Of a DNA stretch of 64,000 bases, positions 24,727-32,823 are shown in pieces. The first letter of the stretch is position 1; each line of letters starts with the position of its first letter. The position numbers and the translations under genes were made by a program. The notes below the pieces were generated by a model. That model was not told the DNA's origin, searched no databases, and saw only the letters and a program-made list of their open reading frames with translations. This DNA comes from Paenibacillus sp. MBLB1832 (GTDB lineage: Bacteria; Bacillota; Bacilli; Paenibacillales; NBRC-103111). The stretch spans positions 5,289,001 to 5,353,000 of the forward strand of contig NZ_CP130319.1 in assembly GCF_032271945.1 (NCBI RefSeq). Reading direction: 5' to 3'.

Positions 24727-25398
24727 ATGAAAATAATGATCGTAGAGGACGACATTGCGATACGGGATGAAGTGGCCGAGGCGCTGCGCCGCTGGGGGTT
24801 CGAAACCGTCGTCGTTCAGCAGTTCGATGCTGTATTGACTTCCTATATTCAAGAAAATCCTCATCTCGTGTTAATGGATATAAATTTACCTGCGTTCGAC
24901 GGATTCTACTGGTGCCGTCAAATTCGAGAGGTATCAAAGGTGCCGATCCTCTTCCTCTCCTCCCGTAATACACCGATGGATATGGTCATGTCGATGAATA
25001 TGGGCGGCGATGATTTTATCCAAAAACCCTTCTACACCGATGTCCTCGTTGCCAAAATCAATGCGTTGCTCCGTAGAACATATTCCTATATGGAGACTGC
25101 TTCAAGCGTGATCGCGCATAACGGCGTCGTCCTAAATTTGAAGGATGGTGATATGGCGTGCGGGGACCAGAAGTCGGAGCTAACTCGGAATGAATTTAAA
25201 ATATTGAGCATTCTCCTCCAAAACCAAGGCGCGATTGTGAGTCGTGAGCAGATGATGCGCGGGCTGTGGGAGGATGAGAGCTTCGTGGATGATAACACCT
25301 TAACCGTTAATATTACCCGCCTGCGTAAAAAGCTTGCAGAGCTCGGCCGCGATGACTTCATCGTGACGAAGAAAGGGCAGGGGTACTTGATTCCATGA
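24727..25398 (+). CDS. Bce-type response regulator
   Basis: 223 residues: receiver domain with Asp51 in LVLMDINLPAFDGFYWC and OmpR-type output domain ending KKGQGYLIP. The MNMGGDDFIQKPF stretch is typical of BceR/YxdJ regulators. An AGGAGG site lies eight bases upstream of the ATG. The stop overlaps the kinase start (ATGA). It should activate the divergent ABC transporter genes when the transporter engages a peptide antibiotic. Confidence 0.92.
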   Translation: MKIMIVEDDIAIRDEVAEALRRWGFETVVVQQFDAVLTSYIQENPHLVLMDINLPAFDGFYWCRQIREVSKVPILFLSSRNTPMDMVMSMNMGGDDFIQKPFYTDVLVAKINALLRRTYSYMETASSVIAHNGVVLNLKDGDMACGDQKSELTRNEFKILSILLQNQGAIVSREQMMRGLWEDESFVDDNTLTVNITRLRKKLAELGRDDFIVTKKGQGYLIP

Positions 25399-26471
25399 GT
25401 TTTCTGTCGTATCTACAGGATAAGCGGTACTTCCTTCTGATGTATGCGGTGACGATGATGTTCGTCTCCCTGATCATGCTGGTCAGTATGAAAGGTCACG
25501 GCGCGTTGAATAATTTGGCCTATATGAACGGCGGCTGTTTCTTATTCGCAGCTGGTTACCTTGTATGGGGCTACTTCTATCGGAAGTCTTTCTATCAAGA
25601 GCTTCAGGCGTTTCTTCAGCCAAAAAGCGAAGGAGATCCCGTGCGTGGGAAGACCCCTTGGGTCAATCCGTATCAGGATTGGGCGATTGAAGCGCTGCCG
25701 GCTCCGCAAAATGCTGAGCAAGAACTGTATCTTGAGCTTCTGCGGCAGCTGGCGATCGAACAAACGAAAGAGAAACAGCTCCTCCATGCGGATCTGAAGA
25801 ACCATCAAGACTTCATCCTGTCTTGGATTCATGACGTTAAGCTGCCGATTGCCGCCAGCCAGCTCATCATGCAGAACCGCGCTGGCAAAACGGCGGAATA
25901 TTTAGTGGACAAGCTCGAAGACGAGCTTAGCAAAATCGATAGCTATGTGGAGCAGGCGCTTTATTACTCGCGGATTGACGCGTTTTCGCGGGATTACTTC
26001 ATCACCGAAGTCCCGCTGCTCGCGATCGTGAAGGAGACGGTTAAGAAAAGCGCCAAGGTGTTTATCGCGAAGCGGATTCGTCCGGATATGGAGGGGCTTA
26101 CGCATAGCGTGAACAGCGACAGCAAGTGGCTCGGCTACATCGTCAATCAGATCGTGGCGAACGCGCTGACGTATACGGAGAACGGCGGAAGCATCACATT
26201 CCGTTCAGAGGACACCGCGACGGAGAAGCGGCTCATCATCGCAGATACGGGAATTGGGATCGTGGCTGGCGACTTGCCTCGTGTCTTCGACAAAGGCTTC
26301 ACAGGCGTAAACGGCAGAACCAATAATCGCTCCACGGGTATGGGGCTATACCTCGCCAAGCAGTTGGCGATCAAGCTGGGGCACGACCTTTCGATCACGT
26401 CCACCGAGGGGGAGGGCACCGCAGTTACCGTCCATTTCATGAAGGTGCGGCATTATAATGATTTTAGGTGA
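25395..26471 (+). CDS. Bce-type intramembrane-sensing histidine kinase
   Basis: 358 residues. Two membrane helices near the N-terminus (about 13-32 and 40-58) with almost no external loop, the signature of BceS-like kinases that do not sense ligand themselves but are driven by the ABC transporter. Phospho-acceptor His146 in SWIHDVKLPIAAS, and an HATPase domain with IADTGIGIVAGDLPRVFDKGF and STGMGLYLAKQLA. It is translationally coupled to the regulator. Confidence 0.92.
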   Translation: MSFLSYLQDKRYFLLMYAVTMMFVSLIMLVSMKGHGALNNLAYMNGGCFLFAAGYLVWGYFYRKSFYQELQAFLQPKSEGDPVRGKTPWVNPYQDWAIEALPAPQNAEQELYLELLRQLAIEQTKEKQLLHADLKNHQDFILSWIHDVKLPIAASQLIMQNRAGKTAEYLVDKLEDELSKIDSYVEQALYYSRIDAFSRDYFITEVPLLAIVKETVKKSAKVFIAKRIRPDMEGLTHSVNSDSKWLGYIVNQIVANALTYTENGGSITFRSEDTATEKRLIIADTGIGIVAGDLPRVFDKGFTGVNGRTNNRSTGMGLYLAKQLAIKLGHDLSITSTEGEGTAVTVHFMKVRHYNDFR

Positions 26472-26561
26472 AGTTGGGAACGAGTTAGCTTGATTGGTGC
26501 GAGGTACGGGAGACGGAATTTTGGGCGAAATTCGGCACTTCAACTAGTTAAATGGGGACGA

Positions 26562-26741
26562 GGCGGAACGTGAGTGCGTTATTTGTTTAGTTTGGGTTGA
26601 TTCGGAGTGTTGGCGGAACGTCAGTGCTTTATTGCGCCCCAATTCCCTGTTTTCCCGTGTTTTGGGTGAAATAAGGCATCGACGTTCCGCCTACTGTTTT
26701 AAAGTGGCTCTTTCCACCGAAATAGAGGAACCACGTTCCGT
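26562..26741. repeat. Four-element intergenic repeat, family B
   Basis: GGCGGAACGT-led elements start at 26562 and 26612 on the plus strand, and inverted copies end with ACGTTCCG(CC) at 26691 and about 26741. Pairs are 50 bp apart, the inner gap is longer, and the orientation is ++--. The motif is unrelated to family A, but the layout is the same. The locus lies between two convergent genes (bce kinase and AHSA1 protein); the remaining bases to 26832 show nothing clear. Confidence 0.8.
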
Positions 26742-26832
26742 TTGAAAGAAAAAGCAAGAGAAACAGCCACTTCTTTAGCGGATTGAGTCTCATGCTTTTT
26801 TTTGAATCGAGGGATTGACCCTTTAATCGGAT

Positions 26833-27264
26833 CTACAGTGATTTTCCTAGCGCATCTAGCATTTCATTCGTTCCATGCTCGCGCACTTCCGGCGTATCAT
26901 AACCATCGAAAAATGCTCCCTGTTCAGTGAAAATCAGCTTCGTTCCGCCATCGGCTGGGAAAAGTTCTACTGTGGTGATTGAAACGGAAATGCGTTTGTC
27001 GTCTGTATCCAGCGTGTAGCTATAGACAATGCGCTGCTCGGGCACAATCTCTTGGTAGCAAACGTCGAACGTAAAGATCGGTCCTTCTGGCGGGCCGCCT
27101 CTACTGTATTCGCGTCCTCCGACACGGAATTCAAAGACATCGGGTTTAGGGAACCACTTTGATTTGGCGGCTGGATCCGCCCAGGCTTGATAAACCCTCG
27201 CAGGCGGCGCGGTGTAAGTGCGCTCGATGACGAAAGTGGCATGTTTGACGAAGTGTTCAGTCAT
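26833..27264 (-). CDS. AHSA1/SRPBCC domain protein
   Basis: 143 residues. Typical START-like fold signature: FVIERTYTAPPARVYQAWADPAAKSKWF at the N-terminus, a central beta-rich part, and a C-terminal helix (GTNEMLDALGKSL). Such proteins bind small hydrophobic ligands or act as chaperone-like factors; the ligand is unknown. It lies 24 bp downstream of a MerR regulator gene, in the common regulator/AHSA1 pair, so it is probably induced with it. Ribosome site AAGGAG eight bases upstream. Confidence 0.88.
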   Translation of the reverse strand: MTEHFVKHATFVIERTYTAPPARVYQAWADPAAKSKWFPKPDVFEFRVGGREYSRGGPPEGPIFTFDVCYQEIVPEQRIVYSYTLDTDDKRISVSITTVELFPADGGTKLIFTEQGAFFDGYDTPEVREHGTNEMLDALGKSL

Positions 27265-27288
27265 GATACATTCTCCTTAGATTAGATT

Positions 27289-27771
27289 TCATTCAGTCGT
27301 GTCATCGGCAAGAAAATCCCCCAATGCATCCAAACGGTACTCCCAGCTTGTCCGCCTCTCGATGACCAGCTTCTCATGGCTGATTTTCATCGACTGCATA
27401 AGTTGGGTAAAATCTTCAACAGCTAACGGGGCTTTCCCCTGCATCTGCCTAGATACATGTTGAAGCTGCTCCAGGAGCTTTTGCTGTACCTTGATCTGCT
27501 CCCTGATCCGCGTCATTTGCAAATTGACGATCTCTAGCGGGCTGATCTGCTCGCTGTCTAGGACGGATTTCACCTCTTCAAGCGATAGGCCGAGCTCTTT
27601 CAGCGACAAAATCTGCTGCAGACGCGCCAGATCCGCTTCATTGTAAAGCCTGTGTCCTGACTCCGTCTGGCCAGAGGGAGATAACAAGCCGATTTGGTTG
27701 TAAAATCGCAAAGTCCGTACGGTCAGTCCCGTTATTCGGGCAAGATACCCGACCTTCCAATATCTCTCCAT
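27289..27771 (-). CDS. MerR-family transcriptional regulator
   Basis: 160 residues: N-terminal MerR winged helix (YLARITGLTVRTLRFYNQIGLLSPSG), the second HTH part YNEADLARLQQILSLKELGLSLEEVKSVL, a coiled-coil dimerisation helix (IREQIKVQQKLLEQL), and a C-terminal part of about 50 residues without a recognised ligand domain. It resembles small TipA/MerR regulators. The ribosome site GAGGGG is five bases upstream. A 19-bp-spacer promoter, the type MerR proteins act on, precedes it, suggesting autoregulation. Confidence 0.9.
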   Translation of the reverse strand: MERYWKVGYLARITGLTVRTLRFYNQIGLLSPSGQTESGHRLYNEADLARLQQILSLKELGLSLEEVKSVLDSEQISPLEIVNLQMTRIREQIKVQQKLLEQLQHVSRQMQGKAPLAVEDFTQLMQSMKISHEKLVIERRTSWEYRLDALGDFLADDTTE

Positions 27772-27811
27772 AGCAACCCCTCGTTAGCGCTAACTGTTTA
27801 CCGGTAGTTTA

Positions 27812-27842
27812 ACTATAATAGATGACGTTACGTAAGGTGCAA
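27812..27842 (-). promoter_or_regulatory. MerR-type promoter with 19-bp spacer
   Basis: On the minus strand -35 TTGCAC (27842-27837) and -10 TATAGT (27817-27812) are separated by 19 bp. The spacer holds the palindrome TTACGTAA. Long spacers of this kind are typical of promoters activated by MerR proteins through DNA untwisting. It drives merR and the AHSA1 gene. Confidence 0.65.
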
Positions 27843-27878
27843 GTATTAAATAAAATATGCCCCCAAATCTGGGGGCAT
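27842..27878 (-). terminator. Terminator of thuA
   Basis: ATGCCCCCA / TGGGGGCAT (27857-27865 with 27870-27878), loop of 4, followed on the minus strand by the T-rich ATTTTATTTAAT. Confidence 0.88.
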
Positions 27879-27894
27879 GCTCTACACCATAATA

Positions 27895-28632
27895 TTAAGC
27901 TTTAACCTTTGCTTTAATTTCTTCCAAAGGCTTGTGGTTCCCGTATTTAGGATACTCACGTGTGGACGGCGCCGCCCACTGAACCGCATTGCTGATCACG
28001 CGGCGGATCTGCTCGTTATAGTACGTACGGTACGTTTCGTGACCTGGACGGAAGTAGAAAATCTTCCCGTTCCCACGGTTGAACGTGCATCCGCTGCGGA
28101 ACACTTCGCCGCCTTCGAACCAGGACACCATAATGAGCTCATCTGGCTGCGGGATATCAAAATGCTCGCCGTACATTTCCTCTGCTTCAAGATCAATGTA
28201 CTCGCCGATACCTTCCACGATTGGATGGCCTGGCGCCACGACCCATAGACGTTCCTTCTCATCCGCTTCGCGCCATTTGAGGTCGCAGGATGTGCCCATA
28301 AGGCTTTTGAACACTTTGGAGAAGTGACCCGAGTGCAGAACGATCAGGCCCATGCCTTGCCATACACGTTTTTGAACGCGAGCTACGATGTCATCTTGCA
28401 CTTCATTATGCGCCTTGTGTCCCCACCAGATCAGGACATCTGTATTGTTCAAGACTTCTTCCGACAAGCCGTGCTCAGGATCGTCCAATGTTGCATAAGT
28501 AACTTGCACGTTGCCGCTTAAACCCTCACCAATCGCGGTGTGTATACCTTGCGGGTAGGCCGCGCGAACAATTTCACTTTCTTTTTCATGACGGAATTCG
28601 TTCCATACGGTTACTTTCAGCTGTTGACTCAT
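27895..28632 (-). CDS. thuA: ThuA-like protein (trehalose utilisation family)
   Basis: 245 residues from the ATG at 28632, ten bases after GGAGGG; two ATGs just upstream are too close to the site. Class I glutamine-amidotransferase-like fold with the ThuA landmarks: [59 protein letters not shown] and a late [17 protein letters not shown]. ThuA acts in trehalose/3-keto-trehalose breakdown in rhizobia; the exact reaction here is uncertain. A divergent AraC regulator with a cupin domain probably controls it. Confidence 0.9.
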   Translation of the reverse strand: MSQQLKVTVWNEFRHEKESEIVRAAYPQGIHTAIGEGLSGNVQVTYATLDDPEHGLSEEVLNNTDVLIWWGHKAHNEVQDDIVARVQKRVWQGMGLIVLHSGHFSKVFKSLMGTSCDLKWREADEKERLWVVAPGHPIVEGIGEYIDLEAEEMYGEHFDIPQPDELIMVSWFEGGEVFRSGCTFNRGNGKIFYFRPGHETYRTYYNEQIRRVISNAVQWAAPSTREYPKYGNHKPLEEIKAKVKA

Positions 28633-28840
28633 CGTTTTCATGCCCTCCATGATTGCGTATTTATTCTTACTTCTGAGTATAGATTTCCCGATGTGCCGCG
28701 AAAAGGCAGAATTGTGCCAACTTCTTATTCAATAGTGTCATCATCTGGCCCTGAGTGTTATACTTAAGGGGATTCTGTCTTGTATTTGCACAGCATCCAG
28801 CTATTCAAAACTGTCCAGTCCTAGTGAGGTAGTCTTACCT

Positions 28841-29842
28841 ATGAACCCTACGCTTCATCCTACCAATTTAACGGATATTCGCAATGAAGAAGTCGTTTAT
28901 CAGAACCCACTGCTCTTTTTGAAAATTTGGGAAATCAAGCACGACATGGCGCAATACGGTCTGCCCGATCCATGGACGTGGCATTGGCACAAGCAGGTGG
29001 AATTCCTTGTCGTGACCCAAGGTCAGCTTGCCGTCCAAACCAAAGATGCCTATACGATTTTGGAAGCTGGAGATGTCCTGCTGCTGGGCTCCTCTCAGCC
29101 ACATCGCACACATAAATACTCCGAAGCCCCTTTGCATCAGATCGTGTTTCAAATTGATCTTACCCAGCATTTTGACCTGAGTACGCTGGCCTATTTGCAT
29201 TTATTTTCGGAATTGACGCATTCGCTTGAGCCTTTCAATGATCTTTTTCGCACTCAACCAAAGGTTCGGGCAAACGCCTACCAGCTCATCCTGCAAATTT
29301 ATGAAGAGTCGCAATCCCGCCAGGTCGGCTATGAGCTCGCCATTGTTGCGGCTATCAAGAATCTCCTTTTGCTGCTTGTACGTAATGATCATCGCGATCT
29401 GCATGGGGTGACAGAGGATGCCAGCATTTCTCGGCTTCGCCCTGCTCTGGATTATATCGACAAGCACTTGGCGGAGCGCATTACCGTGGATGAGGTCTGC
29501 AGCCTGTTAAATCTGAGCTATCATTACTTTATTAAGTATTTTAAAAAAGTGATGGGCTTATCCTTTATTGACTATGTGAATTATAAACGTATCAAAAAAG
29601 CCGAGCGCCTCCTGCTCACAGGGGACCTCAGCATTATGGAAATCAGTTTTGAAGCTGGCATTCAGAATATGGCGCAGTTCTACAAGCTATTCAAGCGTCA
29701 TAACCACTGCTCGCCCAAAGAATTCAAGCAGCGCCTGCGCGACCAAGCGGAGCTCGAGGCGTCCATTGAGTCAGCGCACGAAGAGGAGCTTGGCGCTCCT
29801 GAAAATCAATCAGCCATCACGGGAGAAATCCCGCTTGGCTGA
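28841..29842 (+). CDS. AraC-family regulator with cupin sensor domain
   Basis: 333 residues. N-terminal cupin (about 40-125) with PWTWHWHKQVEFLVVTQGQ and the metal/sugar-pocket-like SSQPHRTHKYSE; C-terminal double HTH (about 205-305) with ITVDEVCSLLNLSYHYFIKYFKKVMGLSFIDYVNYKRI and MEISFEAGIQNMAQFYKLFKRH. Such regulators usually sense a sugar. It is divergent from thuA and likely regulates it. The last codons form part of a hairpin shared with the convergent radical SAM gene, whose 3' end it overlaps by 26 bases. Confidence 0.9.
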   Translation: MNPTLHPTNLTDIRNEEVVYQNPLLFLKIWEIKHDMAQYGLPDPWTWHWHKQVEFLVVTQGQLAVQTKDAYTILEAGDVLLLGSSQPHRTHKYSEAPLHQIVFQIDLTQHFDLSTLAYLHLFSELTHSLEPFNDLFRTQPKVRANAYQLILQIYEESQSRQVGYELAIVAAIKNLLLLLVRNDHRDLHGVTEDASISRLRPALDYIDKHLAERITVDEVCSLLNLSYHYFIKYFKKVMGLSFIDYVNYKRIKKAERLLLTGDLSIMEISFEAGIQNMAQFYKLFKRHNHCSPKEFKQRLRDQAELEASIESAHEEELGAPENQSAITGEIPLG

Positions 29843-29843
29843 T
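29809..29843. terminator. Hairpin shared by two overlapping convergent genes
   Basis: ATCAGCCA / TGGCTGAT (29809-29816 with 29836-29843) with inner CGGGA / TCCCG. It lies inside the last codons of both the AraC gene and the radical SAM gene, with short A/T-rich tails on both sides, so it can act as a bidirectional terminator. Confidence 0.7.
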
Positions 29844-30635
29844 GAAAATTCGCTCCTGCGGAAAATGCCGCAGGAGCCCTTCGTATACGCGCAAGTACGC
29901 ATCCCGACTGTACCAGTCGGTCAGCTCCAGCGCGTCATAGATGTGGCGCACGCCGATGCGTTCGGTGCGCTTGCCTAATGCGCCATCGCCCATGAAATAA
30001 TCGTCGATGCACACCCGATCCACAATCCCCGCCAGCCGCTCGGCGAATCCGTCCGAGCACGGCAGGGCTGGCGCGATCGTGGCCTGCACCGGAATCCCGC
30101 GAGCGGCAAGCTCGCGGAGAGCTTCCAGCCGCGCCGCGATCGGCGGCGCGGACGGGGTGAACGCGCGGCGGATCTCCTCGCGATCCGTCTCTACTGTCAT
30201 GCTGACTCGCACACGCTCGCCGAGCAGCTGGAGCAGATCCGCATCCCGCGTCACGAGCGGGCTGCGGGTTTGCAGGAACAAGAAGTCCGGCGGCTCCGCG
30301 GACATCACCTCGAGGAGCGCGCGCGTGAGCCGCTCCTTGAACTCGATCGGCTGATACGGGTCCGTCGCCGATGACATGAAGATCGTAACGGGCCCTTTGG
30401 CCTTGGCCCTCGTAAGCTCCTTGGCGAGAAGCGCAGGCGCGTTCTCCTTCACGTCGACCCAACAGCCCCACGCTTCGCCGCGGAACAGGGCCACCGGCAT
30501 CTGCCGCACGTAGCAGTAGGAGCAGGCGAAAGCGCAGCCCGTATACGGGTTGAACGTATGCGAATAGCCTTCGAGGAAGCCGCTCGCCTTGGTGAGCAAC
30601 GACTTCGCTTGTTTCTTGGTCACTTGGCTTGGCAT
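29817..30635 (-). CDS. SPL-like radical SAM protein
   Basis: 272 residues from the ATG at 30635 (MPSQVTKKQAKSLL), six bases after GGAGG. The radical-SAM Cys triad is GCAFACSYC, within NPYTGCAFACSYCYVRQMP. Later motifs IFMSSATDPYQPIE and VRVSMTVETDREEIRRAFTPSAPP are typical of the SplB-like (COG1533) family. It should cleave S-adenosylmethionine with a 4Fe-4S cluster; whether it repairs DNA like spore photoproduct lyase is unknown, since it is shorter than SplB and lacks SplB's extra N-terminal part. Confidence 0.88.
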   Translation of the reverse strand: MPSQVTKKQAKSLLTKASGFLEGYSHTFNPYTGCAFACSYCYVRQMPVALFRGEAWGCWVDVKENAPALLAKELTRAKAKGPVTIFMSSATDPYQPIEFKERLTRALLEVMSAEPPDFLFLQTRSPLVTRDADLLQLLGERVRVSMTVETDREEIRRAFTPSAPPIAARLEALRELAARGIPVQATIAPALPCSDGFAERLAGIVDRVCIDDYFMGDGALGKRTERIGVRHIYDALELTDWYSRDAYLRVYEGLLRHFPQERIFISQAGFLP

Positions 30636-30765
30636 GTGGGGCCTCCAGGTATTATTAATCCCATTACATGTTACCTTCACTCTGCAGCTTCTTTTTATGG
30701 CACACAGGGCACTGAATCTCATTCAGCCCCATCATGTCCACCCAAATCCATCGTTGTTCGTTCGA

Positions 30766-31269
30766 TTAGACATATTTTAAATTACTCTTGCATATGTTTC
30801 TCGTCCATTCATGATAGTCCTCCCAGATCTCCCAAACATGCTTACTCCATGCCATCAGCATGTCATTACGTTTTTCTTCTGCAGTTCCAAGGACATCTGC
30901 AACCGTCAAGGTGTATGGTCGTGTCGGTTCAATAAACGAAGACCATTTCAAATTCTTTTGTGCTAATTCCATATGGGCTTGTTGTACTTGTCTACCTGTG
31001 TATTTACGCTCCACAGCCAAATATAATCCGATTAAGGAAAAGGCCGTTCTAATGTTTTTCACCTTACTGCCTGAATGTTGTGCACCATACGCGTCAACCG
31101 CATGTTGAGTACGAAAGTTTAGATCTGGATTCATGATAAAAATAGCAGACAGCTCATGATAGATCTGCAAACATTCACCCGATGCATGGTACTGGTCACT
31201 AGGAGCCAGATTCTGATTAGGGAGATTAACCCCACAGCCAGGACATATTTTATTAATTACAATAGCAAT
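30766..31269 (-). CDS. DUF5946 family protein, probable ATT start
   Basis: 167 residues if started at ATT 31269-31267, which lies five bases after GGAG. The family usually begins with a CPGCG-type zinc knuckle; that sequence (ICPGCGVNLPNQNL, then HASGECLQIYHEL) is encoded upstream of the first ordinary start, a TTG at 31170 that would cut it off. The rest fits the family: VDAYGAQHSG, AFSLIGLYLAVERKY, YTLTVADVLG, and WSKHVWEIWEDYHEW. The function is unknown. A TGA stands in frame just before the ATT, so no ATG, GTG or TTG start is available for the full domain. Confidence 0.75.
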   Translation of the reverse strand: MAIVINKICPGCGVNLPNQNLAPSDQYHASGECLQIYHELSAIFIMNPDLNFRTQHAVDAYGAQHSGSKVKNIRTAFSLIGLYLAVERKYTGRQVQQAHMELAQKNLKWSSFIEPTRPYTLTVADVLGTAEEKRNDMLMAWSKHVWEIWEDYHEWTRNICKSNLKYV

Positions 31270-31342
31270 TCACACTCCATGAATGAATGTTTCCTCACAA
31301 GAGCAAGGAGCAGCTGCCGCCGGCCTGTATAGTGGTAATCGA

Positions 31343-31786
31343 CTACCGTTTCACAAGCTGCCGTAAAAGTTGATTCAATTGTCCAGTCTCATTACCGAGT
31401 CCGGAGAAAAAGGCCCGATCCTCCCTTTCTACTGCTTGAACGGCTTGCGAAGCGATCTCGTCTCCCGTCTTCGTAACGGAAATGATGTTCGCCCGAGAAT
31501 CCGTTGGGTGAGGTCGCCGTTCGATGTATCCTTTCTTTTCCAACGTCCTCAGCACCTGCGACGTGACATTAACATCCATCTGTGCATGCTGGGCCAATTG
31601 AACCTGGGTAATGCCCGTGTCATCGTTTTTTTCATTCAGCCACTTGCAGGAAAAGAGCAGTACGAATTGCGGGTGGGTCAATTCAAAAGGATCCAATGCA
31701 TTCCGTATTGCTTTTTGCCATAGATTCGTGACCTGCCATAGCATAAAGCCAGGGCTTTCTTCTGCATTATTGAATTCTGAGCTCAT
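31343..31786 (-). CDS. MarR-family transcriptional regulator
   Basis: 147 residues from the ATG at 31786, eight bases after GAGGAGGG. Winged helix with TQVQLAQHAQMDVNVTSQVLRTLEKKGYIERRPHPTDSRANIISVT, the MarR signature including the wing Asp-Arg-like motif. It ends the SRPBCC-EVE-MarR operon and overlaps the EVE gene by 20 bases. The long inverted repeat in front of the operon is a plausible binding site, so autoregulation is likely. Confidence 0.92.
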   Translation of the reverse strand: MSSEFNNAEESPGFMLWQVTNLWQKAIRNALDPFELTHPQFVLLFSCKWLNEKNDDTGITQVQLAQHAQMDVNVTSQVLRTLEKKGYIERRPHPTDSRANIISVTKTGDEIASQAVQAVEREDRAFFSGLGNETGQLNQLLRQLVKR

Positions 31787-32237
31787 GTACTTTTCCCTCC
31801 TCACTGTTCATAGCATCCGCAATGACCAGAAAATCTTGTTCAGAGATCTCGAAGTGGCCGAACCGAAACCGGTAACCCCAATTATTCACACCGCGTGTGA
31901 AGCTAAGCCGCTCCAGCAGCGAACTGATCTTTGTCTCCTTACAGTTCGTATAGCGAATGTTACGGCGAAACGGTACGAAGGACTCGGACATCCCATATTC
32001 ATATACCTGATCATCCTGTACCTGCCCGATCGCCGTAAATGCCTGCAGGGGCTCTCCGTTTTGCATATCCGTGCGAGGTGAATAATAAATCAGCCAATCA
32101 CCGGCTTGCATACGTTTAAGTGGTGCCGCTTTCCCATGACAGAGTTGAGCGAACCCACCCTCCACTCCCCTGAATACATGTGAGGCGGAAACAACGCCAA
32201 TCCAGTACCGACAGGATTTCTCTGCCTTTTCACTCAC
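31767..32237 (-). CDS. EVE-domain protein
   Basis: 156 residues from the GTG at 32237, which overlaps the end of the SRPBCC gene; an alternative GTG lies at 32246. The EVE (DUF55, PUA-like) fold is visible in YWIGVVSASHVFRGVEGGFAQL, LKRMQAGDWLIYYSPR, FTAIGQVQDDQVYEY and FVPFRRNIRY. EVE domains read modified bases in DNA or RNA. Here the protein is a stand-alone domain with no nuclease fused to it and sits between a SRPBCC and a MarR gene. Its ligand is unknown. Confidence 0.85.
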   Translation of the reverse strand: MSEKAEKSCRYWIGVVSASHVFRGVEGGFAQLCHGKAAPLKRMQAGDWLIYYSPRTDMQNGEPLQAFTAIGQVQDDQVYEYGMSESFVPFRRNIRYTNCKETKISSLLERLSFTRGVNNWGYRFRFGHFEISEQDFLVIADAMNSEEGKVHELRIQ

Positions 32238-32670
32238 CCTGCCCACGTTCCTTCTCCAAAGCCAGAGCAGCAAGTCCCGCCATCGTATGGGGGATGCCCT
32301 CTGTCATGTGTGCACCAAATTGGGGTCCCAACCGCTCTGCATTCGGTCCAGTGATTTTCACTTTATGGGTAACCTGCGTCTCTCCGTTCGATTCTACCAA
32401 AAGGTGCGTGAAGTGAACCTGTATGCCTGCTTTCGGAATATCGGTTATGTCCGAGAATCGATCCAGGGGTTTGACGTCCGTAAGCTCAAAGGAGAGCGGC
32501 TCTTGGCCTTCCGGTTGCAGATAGCCTCGCGTTCCCTGGATAAAGGGCCCCTCCAGCGAAGCACTTACGATCCCTTTATCCCACGTTGTCCAGGTAGTAA
32601 TATCGCTGTACAGCCCCCAAATCGTCTCTGGCTTAGCCTTTGTTATAAGGGTATGTTCAAATTGCCACAT
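32230..32670 (-). CDS. SRPBCC-family (polyketide cyclase-like) protein
   Basis: 146 residues from the ATG at 32670 (MWQFEHTLITKAKPETIWGLYSD), eight bases after GAGGAG; earlier starts are too close. START-like fold: DITTWTTWDKGIVSASLEGPFIQGTRGYLQPEG and the C-terminal helix GIPHTMAGLAALALEKE. It probably binds a hydrophobic ligand. It is the first gene of the SRPBCC-EVE-MarR operon. Confidence 0.85.
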   Translation of the reverse strand: MWQFEHTLITKAKPETIWGLYSDITTWTTWDKGIVSASLEGPFIQGTRGYLQPEGQEPLSFELTDVKPLDRFSDITDIPKAGIQVHFTHLLVESNGETQVTHKVKITGPNAERLGPQFGAHMTEGIPHTMAGLAALALEKERGQGE

Positions 32671-32688
32671 CTTCATCACTCCTCAATT

Positions 32689-32734
32689 AGTATATACACA
32701 TATTATATTTGTTGTTATTATATGTGTCAATACT
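32689..32734. promoter_or_regulatory. Long inverted repeat in front of the marR operon
   Basis: AGTATATACACATA (32689-32702) and TATGTGTCAATACT (32721-32734) are inverted arms with 12 of 14 positions matching and an 18-bp AT-rich gap. It overlaps where the operon promoter must be and is a good MarR operator candidate. Confidence 0.65.
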
Positions 32735-32823
32735 ATATAGTTACATAAAGTCCTGATCGATCTGCATATTCGTTTAAATTGCACTAATACTAATGGCAAT
32801 ATGAGTAGAGAGGTGCGTACACG

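Noticed and set aside
30007..30354. Open frame on the plus strand opposite the radical SAM gene
   Set aside because: Arg/Ser-rich shadow of the GC-rich coding strand; the minus frame has the CxxxCxxC motif and a ribosome site.
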